Assembly: GCF_010093125.1 (NCBI RefSeq)
Contig: NZ_NMZQ01000024.1
Coordinates: 1 to 41,935 of the forward strand
Direction: 5' to 3'
DNA: 41,935 bases
Source of the DNA: Veillonella sp. R32
GTDB lineage: Bacteria > Bacillota > Negativicutes > Veillonellales > Veillonellaceae
The notes below the pieces were generated by a model that saw only the letters and a program-made list of their open reading frames with translations, was not told the origin of the DNA and ran no database searches. Shown here piece by piece: positions 41,299 to 41,935 of this stretch (position 1 is the first letter of the stretch; each line of letters starts with the position of its first letter). Position numbers and translations under genes: made by a program.

Positions 41299-41432
41299 GT
41301 CTTTTCCCATCCAGACTATACTGTCGGTCTCGGAATCACACCGAGTCAACCCATTTCAGAGCTTGCGGACTATCACCGCCGGTCAGGAATTGAATACGAA
41401 CGAGCGTCCGATTCGCACCTTGCCTCAAAGAC
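41299..41432 (-). promoter_or_regulatory. FMN riboswitch (RFN element)
   Basis: The aptamer is clear. Closing arms GTCTTT (41432) and AAAGAC (41299) form P1. Between them are GAGGCAAGGTG, the conserved GACCGGCGGTGATAGTCCGC, CTCGGTGTGATTCCGAG, and ACCGACAGTATAGTCTGGAT. P2 carries an extended extra stem (GAAT with ATTC around a GC-rich loop) compared with the shortest examples. FMN binding is expected to stop transcription at the terminator before ribD. The 338 bases between ribD and the ToxN fragment are filled by this switch, its expression platform and its promoter. Confidence 0.95.
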
Positions 41433-41474
41433 TATCTGTATTAAATTTTGAAATTACTACTATTTCTATAGATG

Positions 41475-41503
41475 ATTATACTATCATTTACAGCTTTGCG
41501 CAA
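41475..41503 (-). promoter_or_regulatory. Promoter of the riboflavin operon
   Basis: On the minus strand TTGCGC, 17 bases and a perfect TATAAT, 43 bases upstream of the aptamer. The -35 matches weakly (TTG only), but the spacing and position fit a riboswitch leader. Confidence 0.6.
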
Positions 41504-41506
41504 CAA

Positions 41507-41803
41507 TTAATCTTTAAAGTTTAATATCCAATCTTCTAAGGCTTTTTCTAGTTTATTAAAATCACACGAGAATCTTATCTTATAATTATTATTTCTTTTT
41601 TCATATATTTTTTGTACATGTTTTATAATTTTTTCTTTAACACTTAAGCAAAAAGAATATTCTTTTTGTAATAAATTTTTATAATTATTATCGCCAATAC
41701 ATTTAAAATCAATTCTTTCATAGGCGCCATCTGGTACAGGAATCATTTTTTTCAAATCAAGTACACCCAATACATGAATTAACTTGTTAGATGAATAGGC
41801 TTT
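41507..41803 (-). pseudogene. ToxN/AbiQ-family toxin, C-terminal half only
   Basis: The frame from 41803 to 41507 encodes the C-terminal half of a type III toxin of the ToxN/AbiQ family. The anchors are HVLGVLDLKKMIPVPDG, NNYKNLLQKEYSFCLSVKEKIIKH and SCDFNKLEKALEDW, equivalent to ToxN's LGLINLKFMIPI, YKRMLYKQLQFIRANSDKI and CNFSLLEEKYRDF. Full ToxN is about 165-170 residues. The N-terminal half with the catalytic residues is absent, a stop precedes the frame, and the only starts are TTG codons without a site. No tandem ToxI RNA repeats were seen in the last 130 bases. It is very AT-rich, unlike the rib genes. Confidence 0.72.
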
Positions 41804-41833
41804 TTATCCCCTTTAAATACCCCATAAAAATAG

Positions 41834-41861
41834 AAAAGGGGCTGTAACGAAATACAACTCC
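41834..41861. repeat. GGCTGTA-type hairpin near the right edge
   Basis: AAAAGGGGCTGTAAC at 41834 resembles the stems of the terminators at 30733 and 31762. Its partner TACAACTCC (41853-41861) pairs with it imperfectly (one mismatch, one G-U). It may be a decayed copy of the same terminator type. Confidence 0.4.
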
Positions 41862-41871
41862 TAAAACTATT

Positions 41872-41911
41872 AATGCGGCTTGAAGATATATAAGCATCTT
41901 CAAGCCGCATT
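41872..41911. terminator. Strong 16-bp hairpin at the right edge
   Basis: AATGCGGCTTGAAGAT and ATCTTCAAGCCGCATT form a perfect 16-bp stem with an 8-base loop. Neither side has a long T-run, but such stems between genes usually end transcripts. The gene it would serve lies beyond the window. Confidence 0.6.
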
Positions 41912-41935
41912 ATTGCTATATTTATATAAGAGAAA

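Noticed and set aside
41771-41935. ToxI antitoxin RNA repeats upstream of the ToxN fragment
   Set aside because: No tandem 30-40-base repeats are present; the region holds inverted repeats only.
1-41935. CRISPR arrays, insertion sequences or phage genes
   Set aside because: No regularly spaced repeats, transposase, integrase or structural phage motifs were found on either strand.

Overview
The window reads as a chromosomal segment of a Negativicutes bacterium, most likely Veillonella or a close relative. I base this on the low-to-moderate GC content, the Firmicutes-type order Asp23-nusB-xseA-xseB-ispA-tlyA-nadK-argR, late cobalamin genes, and a lactate-racemase cofactor gene (larB). The genus is inferred from gene content and not proven. 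Nearly all genes lie on the minus strand, so transcription mostly runs from high to low coordinates. The exceptions are a 112-residue orphan gene (16797) and tpx (30143).

Layout from left to right: (1) 1-7582 is a long housekeeping run: argR (cut by the window edge), mnmM, nadK, tlyA, a divergent-PAP2 protein, ispA, xseB, xseA, a TsaD-like paralogue, nusB and two Asp23/Gls24 proteins. (2) 7669-10070 holds efp, an M24 aminopeptidase and rsuA. (3) 10082-17782 is a cobalamin block: cobC, cobD, pduX, cobS, cbiB, cobQ, cobU, then the orphan plus-strand gene and a PduO-type adenosyltransferase. These genes make the aminopropanol phosphate arm, amidate and assemble the nucleotide loop, and adenosylate cobalamin. 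(4) 17809-22109 holds ndk, htpX, tRNA-Pro(GGG), thrB, hom and an ACT regulator. (5) 22102-29919 holds a flippase-like membrane protein, a YdjC/ChbG deacetylase, an orphan LarC C-terminal domain, larB, a TrmH methyltransferase and an asymmetric heterodimeric ABC exporter.

(6) 30029-31805 holds tpx, with a strong promoter and a palindrome at its start site, then a small toxin-antitoxin island (Panacea antitoxin plus MazF/PemK-like toxin) enclosed by two similar terminators. (7) 31812-36505 is a methylthioadenosine/S-adenosylhomocysteine salvage operon (mtnP, mtnA, ahcY, mtaD) behind a short leader with a terminator-like hairpin. Its phosphorylase has an Asn where MTA phosphorylases have Asp, which with MtaD suggests a route through methylthioinosine. 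(8) 36522-41503 holds hslO and the riboflavin operon ribD-ribE-ribBA-ribH under an FMN riboswitch. (9) At the right edge lies the C-terminal half of a ToxN/AbiQ-type toxin, apparently a remnant.

Most of the window is ordinary core genome. The items most worth following up are the mtnP leader, the inferred MTA-to-MTI-to-MTR-1-P route, the stand-alone LarC2, the Panacea/MazF pair and the ToxN remnant. I saw no CRISPR array, insertion sequence, prophage or replication origin.
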